The notes under the pieces were generated by a model. The model was not told where the DNA came from. It made no database searches and saw only the letters and a program-made list of their open reading frames with translations. Of a stretch of DNA of 41,530 bases, positions 32,835-41,232 are shown in pieces (position 1 is the stretch's first letter; every line of letters begins with the position of its first letter). The stretch covers positions 1 through 41,530 of the IMG/VR virus record IMGVR_UViG_3300048102_000232; one strand, given 5' to 3'. This stretch comes from a virus. The position numbers and the translations under genes were made by a program.

Positions 32835-33505
32835 GTAATTTATTAGAAAAAAAATATGTAGTAATTAAAAATATATTATCAAAAGAATTAACAGAAGTTT
32901 ATTATAATTATGTTTATAGAAGGCGTGATGTTTATGCTACCTTAAAAAGACATGGTTTTATTAATCCTTTTACTGATGACTATGGTTGGGAAGGTGACCG
33001 TCAAACACGAAATACCTTTAACATGTATGGTGATGTTTTGTTTGATAATATGATGTTGGATTTAAAATCAAGAATAGAAAAAGAAACAGATTTGGAACTA
33101 TCTGAAATGTATACTTATTGGAGAATATATTCAGAAACATCTGAATTGAAAAGACATAAAGATAGAGGTTCTTGTGAAATTTCAGGAACAATAAATTTAG
33201 GTGGAACTCCTTGGCCGATTTACATAGACCCTAATCCTAAAAATGGTTACTATGAAACAACAAAAAAAGGTAATGAAAAATATATTGCTGGAGGTGAAAA
33301 TGGTGTAGAAGTTTTATTGGAACCAGGTGATTGTATGATATACACAGGAAAAGATTGTGAACATTGGAGAGAGCCATTGATGGAAGGTGAGTGTGCTCAA
33401 GTCTTTACTCATTATAGACAAACAAAAGATGTAAATGAAGAAGATAAATTTGATAGAAGATTAGGTCTTGGCATGCCTAGTTATACTAAAAAGATAAATA
33501 GTTAA
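32831..33505 (+). CDS. 2OG-Fe(II) oxygenase, second of pair
   Basis: The 224-aa protein carries H109-x-D111 in LKRHKDRGSCEISGT as the first two iron ligands and a distal His in CEHWREPL (H178). LEPGDCMIYTGKDCEHWRE is the strand preceding that His. The co-substrate Arg is not obvious in the usual position; R180 or R196 could serve. It is clearly different from its neighbour and from the minus-strand oxygenase at 1419, so the three have distinct substrates or origins. The late promoter for gp16 lies within its last codons. Confidence 0.83.
   Translation: MSNLLEKKYVVIKNILSKELTEVYYNYVYRRRDVYATLKRHGFINPFTDDYGWEGDRQTRNTFNMYGDVLFDNMMLDLKSRIEKETDLELSEMYTYWRIYSETSELKRHKDRGSCEISGTINLGGTPWPIYIDPNPKNGYYETTKKGNEKYIAGGENGVEVLLEPGDCMIYTGKDCEHWREPLMEGECAQVFTHYRQTKDVNEEDKFDRRLGLGMPSYTKKINS
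33493..33500 (+). promoter_or_regulatory. Late promoter variant (GATAAATA) for gp16
   Basis: The element is embedded in the last codons of the oxygenase gene. By T4 geometry +1 is base 33506, exactly the A of the gp16 ATG: a third predicted leaderless late transcript. Confidence 0.72.
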
Positions 33506-33958
33506 ATGGCAACAGATGATATAATAAATAAATATCTAGGAGTAGAAACTGAAGATTCTAAACCAGAATCTAAGCCACCTGCTGTCATTAGAAAAGAAGA
33601 CAAAGAAACAGATGTAGATAATGACCATGATTATTCTAGAGAGGCGTATTACGATTTAATACAAAAAGGTCAAGAGGCAATAGATGGTATACTTTCTGTT
33701 GCAAAAGAAGGAGAACATCCAAGAGCATATGAAGTAGCAGGTCAGTTAATAAAAAGTGTAGGTGATACTGTTGATAAATTACAAGATTTAAATAAAAAAT
33801 TAAAAGATTTAAAAGAATTACCTAAAAGTGCTGATACTAAAATTCAAAATGCTTTGTTTGTAGGTTCAACTGCTGAATTACAGAAGATGTTAAAGAAAGA
33901 TGAAAATACTAAGAGCAAAGTCATCAATACCAAACATAGAGATATTTCAGATAAGTGA
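33506..33958 (+). CDS. 16: Terminase small subunit gp16
   Basis: The 150-aa protein (T4 gp16 is 164 aa) has an acidic, flexible N-terminus. The conserved central helical hairpin is SREAYYDLIQKGQEAIDGIL, then EGEHPRAYEVAGQLIKSVGD with DKLQDLNKKLKDL, and a basic C-terminus follows. gp16 forms rings that bind DNA and stimulate the gp17 motor. Position next to gp17 is as in T4. It overlaps the next ORF by 59 bases. Confidence 0.9.
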   Translation: MATDDIINKYLGVETEDSKPESKPPAVIRKEDKETDVDNDHDYSREAYYDLIQKGQEAIDGILSVAKEGEHPRAYEVAGQLIKSVGDTVDKLQDLNKKLKDLKELPKSADTKIQNALFVGSTAELQKMLKKDENTKSKVINTKHRDISDK

Positions 33959-34175
33959 TTTAGCATTTGTTAAACACGGATTTGTTTTAGAAGATATATT
34001 AAATGGTAAAGAAATGATAAACCCAATTGAAGTACATCAATGTACAAATCAAGGAACATTTGGTGCATTGGGTAAAGAATACAAAAAAAATTTATTAAAA
34101 GTAATAAAAGGTAGTCAAAGAGTTACTACTGCTTTACAACTAGGTTACACACACATAGAGGGTATATATGTCTGA
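33900..34175 (+). CDS. Small ParB/sulfiredoxin-like domain protein between gp16 and gp17
   Basis: The 91-aa ORF starts within gp16 in another frame (59-base overlap) and runs 8 bases into gp17. ISDLAFVKHGFVLEDILNG is followed by NPIEVHQ and ends with IKGSQRVTTALQLGYTHIEGIYV. The spacing of I-P-IEV and G-x-RV-x-AL-x-LGY resembles the core of ParB-like nuclease/NTPase folds, in shortened form. The catalytic GExR motif of ParB is not clear. It may help terminase recognise DNA ends, but that is inference from position. Confidence 0.6.
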   Translation: MKILRAKSSIPNIEIFQISDLAFVKHGFVLEDILNGKEMINPIEVHQCTNQGTFGALGKEYKKNLLKVIKGSQRVTTALQLGYTHIEGIYV

Positions 34176-35799
34176 CGCTTATTTAGGAAATCCTAATTTA
34201 AAAAAAGTAAATACATCTGTAGAGTTTACTAAAGACCAGGTTCTAGAATTTCGTAAATGCGAAGAAGACCCTCTATACTTTATTAAAAATTATGTACAAA
34301 TTGTATCATTAGATGAAGGTCTTGTACCATTTAAAATGTATGGATTTCAGGAAGAAATGGTACAGACTATGCATGATGAAAGATTTACAATATGTAAGTT
34401 ACCTAGACAGTCTGGTAAATCAACTACCATTGTATCTTATTTACTCCATTATGCACTTTTTAACCCAAACTGTAACATTGCTATACTAGCAAACAAATCA
34501 TCTACAGCGAGAGATATACTTGGTCGTTTACAACTTGCATATGAAAATTTGCCTAAATGGTTACAACAAGGTGTTATAAATTGGAATAAAGGTTCTATAG
34601 AATTAGAAAATAAATCTAGTATTGTGGCTGCCTCAACATCATCAAGTGCAATTCGTGGTGGTTCATACAACATCATATTCTTAGATGAGTTTGCGTTTGT
34701 ACCGGCAAATATTGCTGAACAGTTTTTCTCATCTGTATATCCTACAATATCTTCTGGACAAAAAACTAAGATGATAATTGTATCTACACCTCATGGTATG
34801 AATATGTTTTATAAACTGTGGGTAGACGCTCAAAACAAAACTAATAATTATATTCCAATAGAAGTACATTGGTCTGAAGTGCCAGGTCGTGATGAAAAAT
34901 GGAAAGAAGAAACAATACGAAACACTTCTGCTGAACAGTTTCAACAAGAGTTTGAATGTGATTTCTTAGGTTCTGTTGATACTTTAATATCCCCAACAAA
35001 AATTAAAACTATGCCTCATCAAACACCATTAGAATCAAAAGGTGGTTTAGATATGTATGAAAAACCATCAAAAGATAAAACATATGTATGTACTGTTGAT
35101 GTTGCAAGGGGTACGACTAATGACTATTCAGCATTTGTTATATTTGATTGTTCACAAGTTCCTTATCGTGTTGTGGCAAAATATAGAAACAATGAAGTTA
35201 AACCATTTGTTTTTCCGAATATCATACAACAAGTATGTAATGGGTATAACAAGGCACATGTATTAGTAGAAGTAAATGATTTAGGACAACAGATATCAGA
35301 TACATTACAATATGAATGTGAATATGAAAACTTATTAATGACAACTCAAAGAGGTCGTGCAGGACAAATATTGGGTTCTGGTTTTTCAGGAAGAGGGTCA
35401 TCTCTCGGTGTAAGAATGACAAAATCTATTAAGAAACTAGGATGTTCTAATATTAAGACATTGATAGAATCAGATAAAATTATTGTAAACGATTTTAATA
35501 TCATAGAAGAAATGTCCACATTCTCAAAAAGAGGAACATCATGGCAGGCAGAAGACGGAAGTAATGATGACTTAATGATGTGTTTAGTCATATTTGGTTG
35601 GCTATCTAATCAAGACTATTTTAAAGAATTAACAGATTCAAATATCAGAAATCAACTATATGTTGAACAACAAAATCTCATAGAACAAGACATGGCACCC
35701 TTTGGTTTTGTAGATGATGGCATAACAAAACCAGGTGAAGAAACTGAAGTAGACATGTATGGCACAGTATGGCATCCTGTGGTTCGTAAGGGTGAATAA
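34168..35799 (+). CDS. 17: Terminase large subunit gp17
   Basis: The 543-aa protein (T4 gp17 is 610 aa) has an N-terminal ATPase with Walker A LPRQSGKST (78-86) and Walker B IIFLDEFAF (169-177), and the coupling motif VSTPHG (205-210). The C-terminal RNase H-fold nuclease has acidic residues in TVDVARGTTNDYSAF (D311), VEVND (E368) and SNDDLM (467-468). It pumps and cuts concatemeric DNA for headful packaging. No intein or frameshift is seen; the frame is intact. Confidence 0.97.
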   Translation: MSDAYLGNPNLKKVNTSVEFTKDQVLEFRKCEEDPLYFIKNYVQIVSLDEGLVPFKMYGFQEEMVQTMHDERFTICKLPRQSGKSTTIVSYLLHYALFNPNCNIAILANKSSTARDILGRLQLAYENLPKWLQQGVINWNKGSIELENKSSIVAASTSSSAIRGGSYNIIFLDEFAFVPANIAEQFFSSVYPTISSGQKTKMIIVSTPHGMNMFYKLWVDAQNKTNNYIPIEVHWSEVPGRDEKWKEETIRNTSAEQFQQEFECDFLGSVDTLISPTKIKTMPHQTPLESKGGLDMYEKPSKDKTYVCTVDVARGTTNDYSAFVIFDCSQVPYRVVAKYRNNEVKPFVFPNIIQQVCNGYNKAHVLVEVNDLGQQISDTLQYECEYENLLMTTQRGRAGQILGSGFSGRGSSLGVRMTKSIKKLGCSNIKTLIESDKIIVNDFNIIEEMSTFSKRGTSWQAEDGSNDDLMMCLVIFGWLSNQDYFKELTDSNIRNQLYVEQQNLIEQDMAPFGFVDDGITKPGEETEVDMYGTVWHPVVRKGE

Positions 35800-35819
35800 G
35801 GTTTAGACTTTACTAGTAT

Positions 35820-35827
35820 TATAAATA
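35820..35827 (+). promoter_or_regulatory. T4-type late promoter (TATAAATA) for tail sheath
   Basis: TATAAATA with predicted +1 near 35833 gives an 80-base leader, by far the longest late leader here. The leader ends in a palindrome and a strong Shine-Dalgarno before gp18. Confidence 0.8.
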
Positions 35828-35879
35828 GAAGCAGTGAAAATTTTTATATATGGGGTATGAATAATACAACTATGGTCAC

Positions 35880-35897
35880 TAATTTAATATTAAATTA
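35880..35897. repeat. 18-base perfect AT palindrome in gp18 leader
   Basis: TAATTTAATATTAAATTA is self-complementary over all 18 bases and ends 3 bases before the GGAGA Shine-Dalgarno at 35900 of the sheath gene. In mRNA it could form a weak hairpin that presents or shields the ribosome site, or it may bind a protein in DNA. Confidence 0.6.
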
Positions 35898-35912
35898 ACG
35901 GAGAATAACCTT

Positions 35913-37838
35913 ATGGCATTTCAAGTATCACCTGGTGTTCTCGTACAAGAAAGAGATTTAACTAGGATTATTCCTGCTGTTTCTACCTCTATTGGTGCTA
36001 TTGCTGGCGAATTTCGTCAAGGCCCATTAGATGAAATAGTAAGTATATCTAGTGAAAACGATTTAGTAGAAACATTTGGAAAACCTGATTCAAGTAACTT
36101 TGAAGACTTTTTTTCAGCTGCTAACTTTTTACAATACTCTAACTCATTAAGAGTAGTACGAGCTTCACAGACTAATCTTGTAAACGCTTCTACATCAGGA
36201 AGTGGTATACAGATTAAGAATACTACACACTATCAGGATAACTATGCTGATGGTTCTGGCGTTGTCGGAACTTTTGCGGCTAGAACTGCTGGTGCGTGGG
36301 GAAATAATTTACTTGTGTCCACATGTCCTAGTGCAACTGCTTATGAAGCTGAAGGTGCAACAACAGTTAATGACGCTTCAACATCTGTTGGAGATACAAC
36401 TGTTACTGTAACATCTGGAGCTGCTTTAAATGTAGGAGATATTATATCTTTTTCAACAACAGCTGCAACTAATGACTATGATGACGGACATCAATATAGA
36501 ATAACCGGCATTTCTACAAACGATATTACTATCGTGCAAAAAGAAAGTGGAAGTGGTGGTTTACAAACAACTTTAACCGATGGCGGAAATATTAGAAGAA
36601 GATGGAGATACTATGATTCAGTAGGAACTGCTCCTGGTACTTCACCTTATGTTTCTGACCGTTCAGGTTCCGGCGATGAAATTCATGTTGTCGTTGTGGA
36701 TGAAGATGGTGGAGTTACAGGAGTTCCTGGCTCAGTTTTAGAAACTTATGAAAAGTTATCTAAAGCTTCTGACGCTAAATCACCACAAGGCGATACTAAT
36801 TATTATTCAGATGTAATTTATGCAAAATCACAATATGTTTATTGGATGGACCATAATACTTCAGGAAGTAATTGGGGCTCAACTTCTGCTGGTACTACAT
36901 TTACAGCTGTTAATACACCAACATTAGAATCACTATCTGGTGGTGCTGATGGTTCAAGTGTAACAACAGGACAAAAGAAAACTGCTTATGAAAAATTCCA
37001 AGATTCAGATACAGTTGATGTTGGATTAATCATTGCTGGTTCAGGTGATGGCACACATGCTGAAAACCTAATAACAATTGCTGAAAATAGAAAAGACGCT
37101 GTTGTTTTTATTTCACCAGAAAGAGCAGATGTAGTAAATATATCAAACTCTGAAACACAAAAAGATAATGTTCTAGATTTTTATTCTTCTAGAAGTTCAT
37201 CATCTTATGCTGTGTTTGATAGTGGTTACAAATATATGTATGACAAATATAGTGATGTATATAGATTCGTTCCTTTGAATGGAGATATGGCTGGTTTATC
37301 AGCAAGAACTGACTTAGTAGCAGATTCTTGGTTCTCACCTGCTGGTTACAACAGAGGTGTTGTAAGAGGTGTAGTTAAACTTGCTTTCAATCCCAATAAA
37401 TCTCAAAGAGATGAGTTATACATGAAACGAGTTAATCCTGTTTGTACTTTCCCAGGACAAGGAACTGTTCTGTTTGGAGATAAAACAGCATTATCATCAC
37501 CAAGTGCTTTTGATAGAATTAATGTAAGAAGATTATTTATTACATTAGAAAAAGCGATTTCAACTGCTTCTAAATTCCAACTCTTTGAGTTTAATGATGA
37601 ATTTACAAGAGCTAACTTTAGAGCAATCGTTGAACCGTTTCTAAGAGAAGTACAAGGGCGTAGGGGTATTACAGACTTCTTAGTAGTTTGTGATAATACA
37701 AATAACACAGGCGATGTAGTAGATAGAAACGAATTTGTGGCAGAAATATTTGTCAAACCTAATCGTTCAATCAACTTCATTAAACTTCAATTTGTTGCAA
37801 CTAGAACAGGTGTAGCATTTGAAGAAGTCGCAGGATAA
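35913..37838 (+). CDS. 18: Tail sheath protein gp18
   Basis: The 641-aa protein (T4 gp18 is 659 aa) has the N-terminus SPGVLVQERDLTRIIPAVST and FVPLNGDMAGLSARTDLVAD. The conserved C-terminal domain starts RINVRRLFITLEKAISTASK, continues RGITDFLVVCDNTNNTGDVVDRNEF, and ends with NFIKLQFVATRTG. Sheath rings contract to drive the tube through the envelope. ACGGAGAATAACCTT before ATG 35913 is a strong Shine-Dalgarno, in keeping with a very abundant protein. Confidence 0.97.
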   Translation: MAFQVSPGVLVQERDLTRIIPAVSTSIGAIAGEFRQGPLDEIVSISSENDLVETFGKPDSSNFEDFFSAANFLQYSNSLRVVRASQTNLVNASTSGSGIQIKNTTHYQDNYADGSGVVGTFAARTAGAWGNNLLVSTCPSATAYEAEGATTVNDASTSVGDTTVTVTSGAALNVGDIISFSTTAATNDYDDGHQYRITGISTNDITIVQKESGSGGLQTTLTDGGNIRRRWRYYDSVGTAPGTSPYVSDRSGSGDEIHVVVVDEDGGVTGVPGSVLETYEKLSKASDAKSPQGDTNYYSDVIYAKSQYVYWMDHNTSGSNWGSTSAGTTFTAVNTPTLESLSGGADGSSVTTGQKKTAYEKFQDSDTVDVGLIIAGSGDGTHAENLITIAENRKDAVVFISPERADVVNISNSETQKDNVLDFYSSRSSSSYAVFDSGYKYMYDKYSDVYRFVPLNGDMAGLSARTDLVADSWFSPAGYNRGVVRGVVKLAFNPNKSQRDELYMKRVNPVCTFPGQGTVLFGDKTALSSPSAFDRINVRRLFITLEKAISTASKFQLFEFNDEFTRANFRAIVEPFLREVQGRRGITDFLVVCDNTNNTGDVVDRNEFVAEIFVKPNRSINFIKLQFVATRTGVAFEEVAG

Positions 37839-37852
37839 GGGAGATTTAAAAA

Positions 37853-38380
37853 ATGGCAAGTATAACAGATTTTAAAGCAAAACTATCAGGCGGTGGCGCT
37901 CGTGCCAATCAGTTTAAGGTAGTAATGCCTTTTCCTGGTTACGCTCAAGTAGGTGGTGAAATAGAAGAACTAGCGTTTTTATGCCAAGCAACAAGTTTAC
38001 CAGAAATGACAATTGGTAATGTAACTATACCATTTCGTGGTAGAGAAATAAAAATTGCTGGTGATAGAACAATAGCTGATTGGTCAATTACTGTAATGAA
38101 TGACACAGACTTTAAATTGAGAAATGCATTTGAAAGATGGCAAAATGGTATCAACAACATGTCTGATAACGAAGGATTAACAAATCCTGCTGATTATCAA
38201 GTGGACGCTTTTGTTGACCAACTTGACAGAAACGGTGCAACAATTAAAAGTTATACATTAAGAGGTGCTCATCCTATTAGTATAAGTGCTATTGCATTAG
38301 CATATGATACTAATAATGCAATTGAGACTTTTGATGTAACATTTAGTTATCAGTACTTTGATACAAATACAACTACTTAA
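37853..38380 (+). CDS. 19: Tail tube protein gp19
   Basis: The 175-aa protein (T4 gp19 is 163 aa) has the family motifs: ITDFKAKLSGGGARANQFKV, CQATSLPEMTIGNVTIPFRGR, IKIAGDRTIADWSITVMND, and LRNAFERWQNGIN, ending in DVTFSYQYF. It forms the inner tail tube. It lies 14 bases after gp18 with a GGGAG Shine-Dalgarno, so it is co-transcribed with the sheath gene. Confidence 0.97.
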   Translation: MASITDFKAKLSGGGARANQFKVVMPFPGYAQVGGEIEELAFLCQATSLPEMTIGNVTIPFRGREIKIAGDRTIADWSITVMNDTDFKLRNAFERWQNGINNMSDNEGLTNPADYQVDAFVDQLDRNGATIKSYTLRGAHPISISAIALAYDTNNAIETFDVTFSYQYFDTNTTT

Positions 38381-38386
38381 TATTGG

Positions 38387-38394
38387 TATAAATA
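38387..38394 (+). promoter_or_regulatory. T4-type late promoter (TATAAATA) for portal
   Basis: TATAAATA after the gp19 stop has its predicted +1 near 38400. The 22-base leader contains AGAGGAAAA before ATG 38422. Confidence 0.82.
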
Positions 38395-38421
38395 TTATTA
38401 ATATTAATAGAGGAAAATATT

Positions 38422-39939
38422 ATGGCTGAACTATTTGGTTTTCAGATAACGAGAGTTAAAAAAACTGAAGACCCTAAACAATCGTTCACAACAGCCCAGG
38501 CGGATGACGGCACACAAACCGTCGCCGCCGGTGGTTACTTTGGTCAGTACCTTGACATGGAAGGTACTGCCAAATCTGAAGCAGACCTGATTCGTAGATA
38601 TAGAGAAATTTCTTTACATCCTGAATGTGATATGGCTGTTGAAGATATAGTAAATGAAGCTGTTGTTGCAAATGAACTAAAAGAATCTGTAAGAGTAAAT
38701 ACAGAGAATTTACCTTATGGTAAAGATATTAGAAGAAGAATTGAAGGTGAATTTTCTAATATCTTGAAACTCATGAATTTCAATACAAAAGGACATGACA
38801 TCTTTAGAAGATGGTATGTTGATGGTCGTATATACTATCAAAAAATTATTGATAGAGAATCACCTACATTAGGTATTACAGAACTTAAATATATCGACCC
38901 TAGAAAAATTAAAAAGATTAGAGAAGTAAGAAAAACAAGACCTGAAGGTGCTAAAAACTTAGAAGTAATAGATGAGTTTGTAGAGTATTACTTATTTAAC
39001 GAAAAGGGCGTATCGGGTACAACATCTGGCGGTGGTATAAAAATCGCACCTGATACAATTTCTTTTTGCCCTAGTGGTCTAGTAGACCAACAAAAAAATA
39101 TTGTTATGTCTTATTTACATAAGGCAATCAAACCTGTCAATCAGCTCAGAATGATAGAGGACGCTGTTGTAATATACAGAATTGCAAGGGCGCCAGAAAG
39201 AAGAATATTTAAAATAGATGTAGGTAACCTACCAAAAGTAAAAGCAGAAGCATATCTAAGAGATGTTATGGCAAGATATCGTAACAAATTGGTATATGAC
39301 GCTTCAACTGGTGAAGTTAGAGATGATAGAAACTATATGTCTATGCTCGAAGATTTCTGGTTACCGTCAAGAGAAGGTGGTAGAGGAACTGATATCTCAA
39401 CATTACCTGGTGGTCAAAACCTAGGTGAAATTGCTGATATCGAATACTTTCAAAAGAAATTGTATCGTTCATTAAATGTTCCTGTAAGTAGATTAGAATC
39501 TTCACAAGGGTTTAACTTAGGCCGTTCATCTGAAATTACAAGAGATGAATTAAAATTTACTAAGTTTGTACAAAGATTAAGAAAGAAATTTACAGAGTTA
39601 TTTAATGACTTGTTAAAGACACAGTTAATTTTGAAAAAAGTTATTTCAGAAGAAGATTGGCATGGTATTTCTCATAACTTACAATATGACTTCTTGCAAG
39701 ATGGTCATTTTGCTGAACTAAAACAAAGTGAAATGATGAGAGAAAGAATACAATTAGTTAATGAGATGAGAGATATGGTAGGTAAATACTTCTCAGTAGA
39801 ATACATGAGAAAGAATGTACTTAAACAGTCTGAATCAGAAATTGCTGAAATGGATAAACAAATTAAACAAGAAATTGATGATGGTATTATTTCATCTCCG
39901 TTTGCACAAGCAGACCAAGATGATGATACCCCAATGTAA
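38422..39939 (+). CDS. 20: Portal vertex protein gp20
   Basis: The 505-aa protein (T4 gp20 is 524 aa) contains portal hallmarks: SLHPECDMAVEDIVNEAVV, FRRWYVDGRIYYQKII, YIDPRKIKKIREV, and MSMLEDFWLPSREGGRGT, then TLPGGQNLGEIADIEYFQKK and NVPVSRLES. The dodecameric portal is the packaging channel and the initiator of prohead assembly. The C-terminus is acidic. It is followed after 12 bases by a small prohead gene. Confidence 0.97.
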   Translation: MAELFGFQITRVKKTEDPKQSFTTAQADDGTQTVAAGGYFGQYLDMEGTAKSEADLIRRYREISLHPECDMAVEDIVNEAVVANELKESVRVNTENLPYGKDIRRRIEGEFSNILKLMNFNTKGHDIFRRWYVDGRIYYQKIIDRESPTLGITELKYIDPRKIKKIREVRKTRPEGAKNLEVIDEFVEYYLFNEKGVSGTTSGGGIKIAPDTISFCPSGLVDQQKNIVMSYLHKAIKPVNQLRMIEDAVVIYRIARAPERRIFKIDVGNLPKVKAEAYLRDVMARYRNKLVYDASTGEVRDDRNYMSMLEDFWLPSREGGRGTDISTLPGGQNLGEIADIEYFQKKLYRSLNVPVSRLESSQGFNLGRSSEITRDELKFTKFVQRLRKKFTELFNDLLKTQLILKKVISEEDWHGISHNLQYDFLQDGHFAELKQSEMMRERIQLVNEMRDMVGKYFSVEYMRKNVLKQSESEIAEMDKQIKQEIDDGIISSPFAQADQDDDTPM

Positions 39940-39951
39940 TAGGAGGATATT

Positions 39952-40248
39952 ATGACAGAAGAAGTAAAAACTTTTATTGACCAACTTGCAACAGGTGATA
40001 ATGCAAATGCTGGTGAGGCATTTAAAACTGCATTAAGAGCTAAGGTTGCTGATGGATTAGACGCTAAAAGAAAAGAGATGGCAGGACAAATGTTTAATAC
40101 TGCTCAATCTATTCCTACAGAGGCAGAAACTTTTAGTGACCCTAAACCAGAAATTGCTGAACCAGGTTCTTTTGACAAAGAAGGTAATGTTATCGGCCAA
40201 AATGATGGTTCAGTAGATATGGATTTAACAACAGATGAAACTAAGTAA
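39952..40248 (+). CDS. Small prohead core protein (gp67/gp68 position)
   Basis: The 98-aa protein has a helical N-terminal half with the pattern IDQLATGDNANAGEAFKTAL and KVADGLDAKRKEMAGQMFN, seen in small prohead-core proteins of T4-like phages. The C-terminal half is acidic and Pro-rich. It starts 12 bases after the portal with a textbook AGGAGG Shine-Dalgarno, implying high expression, as expected for a scaffold component. T4 has gp67 (80 aa) and gp68 (141 aa) here; which it replaces is unclear. Confidence 0.7.
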   Translation: MTEEVKTFIDQLATGDNANAGEAFKTALRAKVADGLDAKRKEMAGQMFNTAQSIPTEAETFSDPKPEIAEPGSFDKEGNVIGQNDGSVDMDLTTDETK

Positions 40249-40504
40249 TATTTTTGAAGATTACGATTTAGTAAATTCATCTGCTTATAAGTCATTGTCG
40301 CCAAAATTAAAAGAGGCAGTTAATGAGTTTTATAAAATGTTAGACAATAGACATGATAATGGAAGTTATCAAGATGATAACTTTGTTGATAATATAGAGG
40401 AGTGTGTAGAGACAATTGTTTCTTCACACGATATAACAAAAGAGCAATTGTTAGATTACATAGAATTGGAAGTAAGAGAACAATTAAAACAAACAGAGGT
40501 GTAA
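40235..40504 (+). CDS. Small acidic helical protein in prohead region
   Basis: The 89-aa protein starts inside the preceding gene (14-base overlap). It begins MKLSNIFEDYDLVNSSAYKSL, is acidic, and is predicted all-helical (NIEECVETIVSSHDI, LLDYIELEVREQLKQTE). It has no known motif. By position between the gp67-like gene and the protease it may be a core protein (gp68 analogue) that gp21 digests during maturation. It is followed after 3 bases by the next gene. Confidence 0.6.
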   Translation: MKLSNIFEDYDLVNSSAYKSLSPKLKEAVNEFYKMLDNRHDNGSYQDDNFVDNIEECVETIVSSHDITKEQLLDYIELEVREQLKQTEV

Positions 40505-40507
40505 CAA

Positions 40508-40759
40508 ATGGCTACATTCATATTAAAAGGGGCTCTAGTTTCAGGTACATTATCTGATAATAATATTGGCCGTGCTCAATTTGTGAGAATTGTTGCACAG
40601 GCTCAAGCAGTTATTACAGTTAAAGATAGTGGTGGTTCTACTTTAGGTACTACTCAATTATATGCAGCTGGAGATGAAATCACAATAGAAAAAGCACCAG
40701 GAGATACAATATCTTCAAGTGCTAATGTTAGTGCTACTGCTGTGGCACCAAGAGATTAA
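40508..40759 (+). CDS. Small beta-rich virion protein
   Basis: The 83-aa protein (FILKGALVSGTLSDNNIGRA, VRIVAQAQAVITVKDSGG, LYAAGDEITIEKAPGDTI) has alternating strands typical of a compact beta-barrel virion decoration or fibre protein. Similar short proteins are encoded next to the protease gene in marine T4-like phages. No catalytic residues are evident. It belongs to the tightly packed portal-protease unit. Confidence 0.55.
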   Translation: MATFILKGALVSGTLSDNNIGRAQFVRIVAQAQAVITVKDSGGSTLGTTQLYAAGDEITIEKAPGDTISSSANVSATAVAPRD

Positions 40760-40775
40760 TAGTAGGAGATAAATT

Positions 40776-41168
40776 ATGGCAGATATAGTATCAGTACAAA
40801 CAATTGCTGATGTGGCAGGTGTGAAACATGTTAGTAAAATGACTAACATATCTGATGGAACAGGCGAATCTGTAATTACTAAGATTGACGCTTCTAATAC
40901 TAATGCAATGACTGAAGACGCTACTAAAGTACTTGCAAGGATATGGTATTCTATTAATACAACAAACAGCAATGCTGGTGTTGAATTATTATGGGGAGGA
41001 ACAACCAATTCTACTATGGTTGTACTTAACGGACAAGGACATTGGGATTTAAGAACCTTTGGTGATGGTATTGTAAACAATGCTACTAATCCAACAGGTG
41101 ATGTCTTATTAACAACCAGAAACTTTGTTTCTGGTGACAATTATACTATTTTAGTAGAATTTAGATAA
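40776..41168 (+). CDS. Small virion protein of unknown function
   Basis: The 130-aa beta-rich protein (SVQTIADVAGVKHVSKMTNI, ARIWYSINTTNSNAGVELLWGG, STMVVLNGQGHWDLRTFGDG, GDVLLTTRNFVSGDNYTILVEF) has the look of a capsid-decorating or packaged structural protein. It has a strong TAGGAGATAA Shine-Dalgarno. It follows the 83-aa protein by 16 bases and ends before the late promoter of gp21. I do not recognise a family with confidence. Confidence 0.55.
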   Translation: MADIVSVQTIADVAGVKHVSKMTNISDGTGESVITKIDASNTNAMTEDATKVLARIWYSINTTNSNAGVELLWGGTTNSTMVVLNGQGHWDLRTFGDGIVNNATNPTGDVLLTTRNFVSGDNYTILVEFR

Positions 41169-41195
41169 AATTTGTGCATTTAAAGTACAATAATG

Positions 41196-41203
41196 TATAA
41201 ATA
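41196..41203 (+). promoter_or_regulatory. T4-type late promoter (TATAAATA) for gp21
   Basis: TATAAATA has its predicted +1 near 41209, with AAGAGAGAGAG as leader and Shine-Dalgarno-like stretch before ATG 41233. Confidence 0.82.
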
Positions 41204-41232
41204 GTATATAACAAAAGAGAGAGAGTACACTT

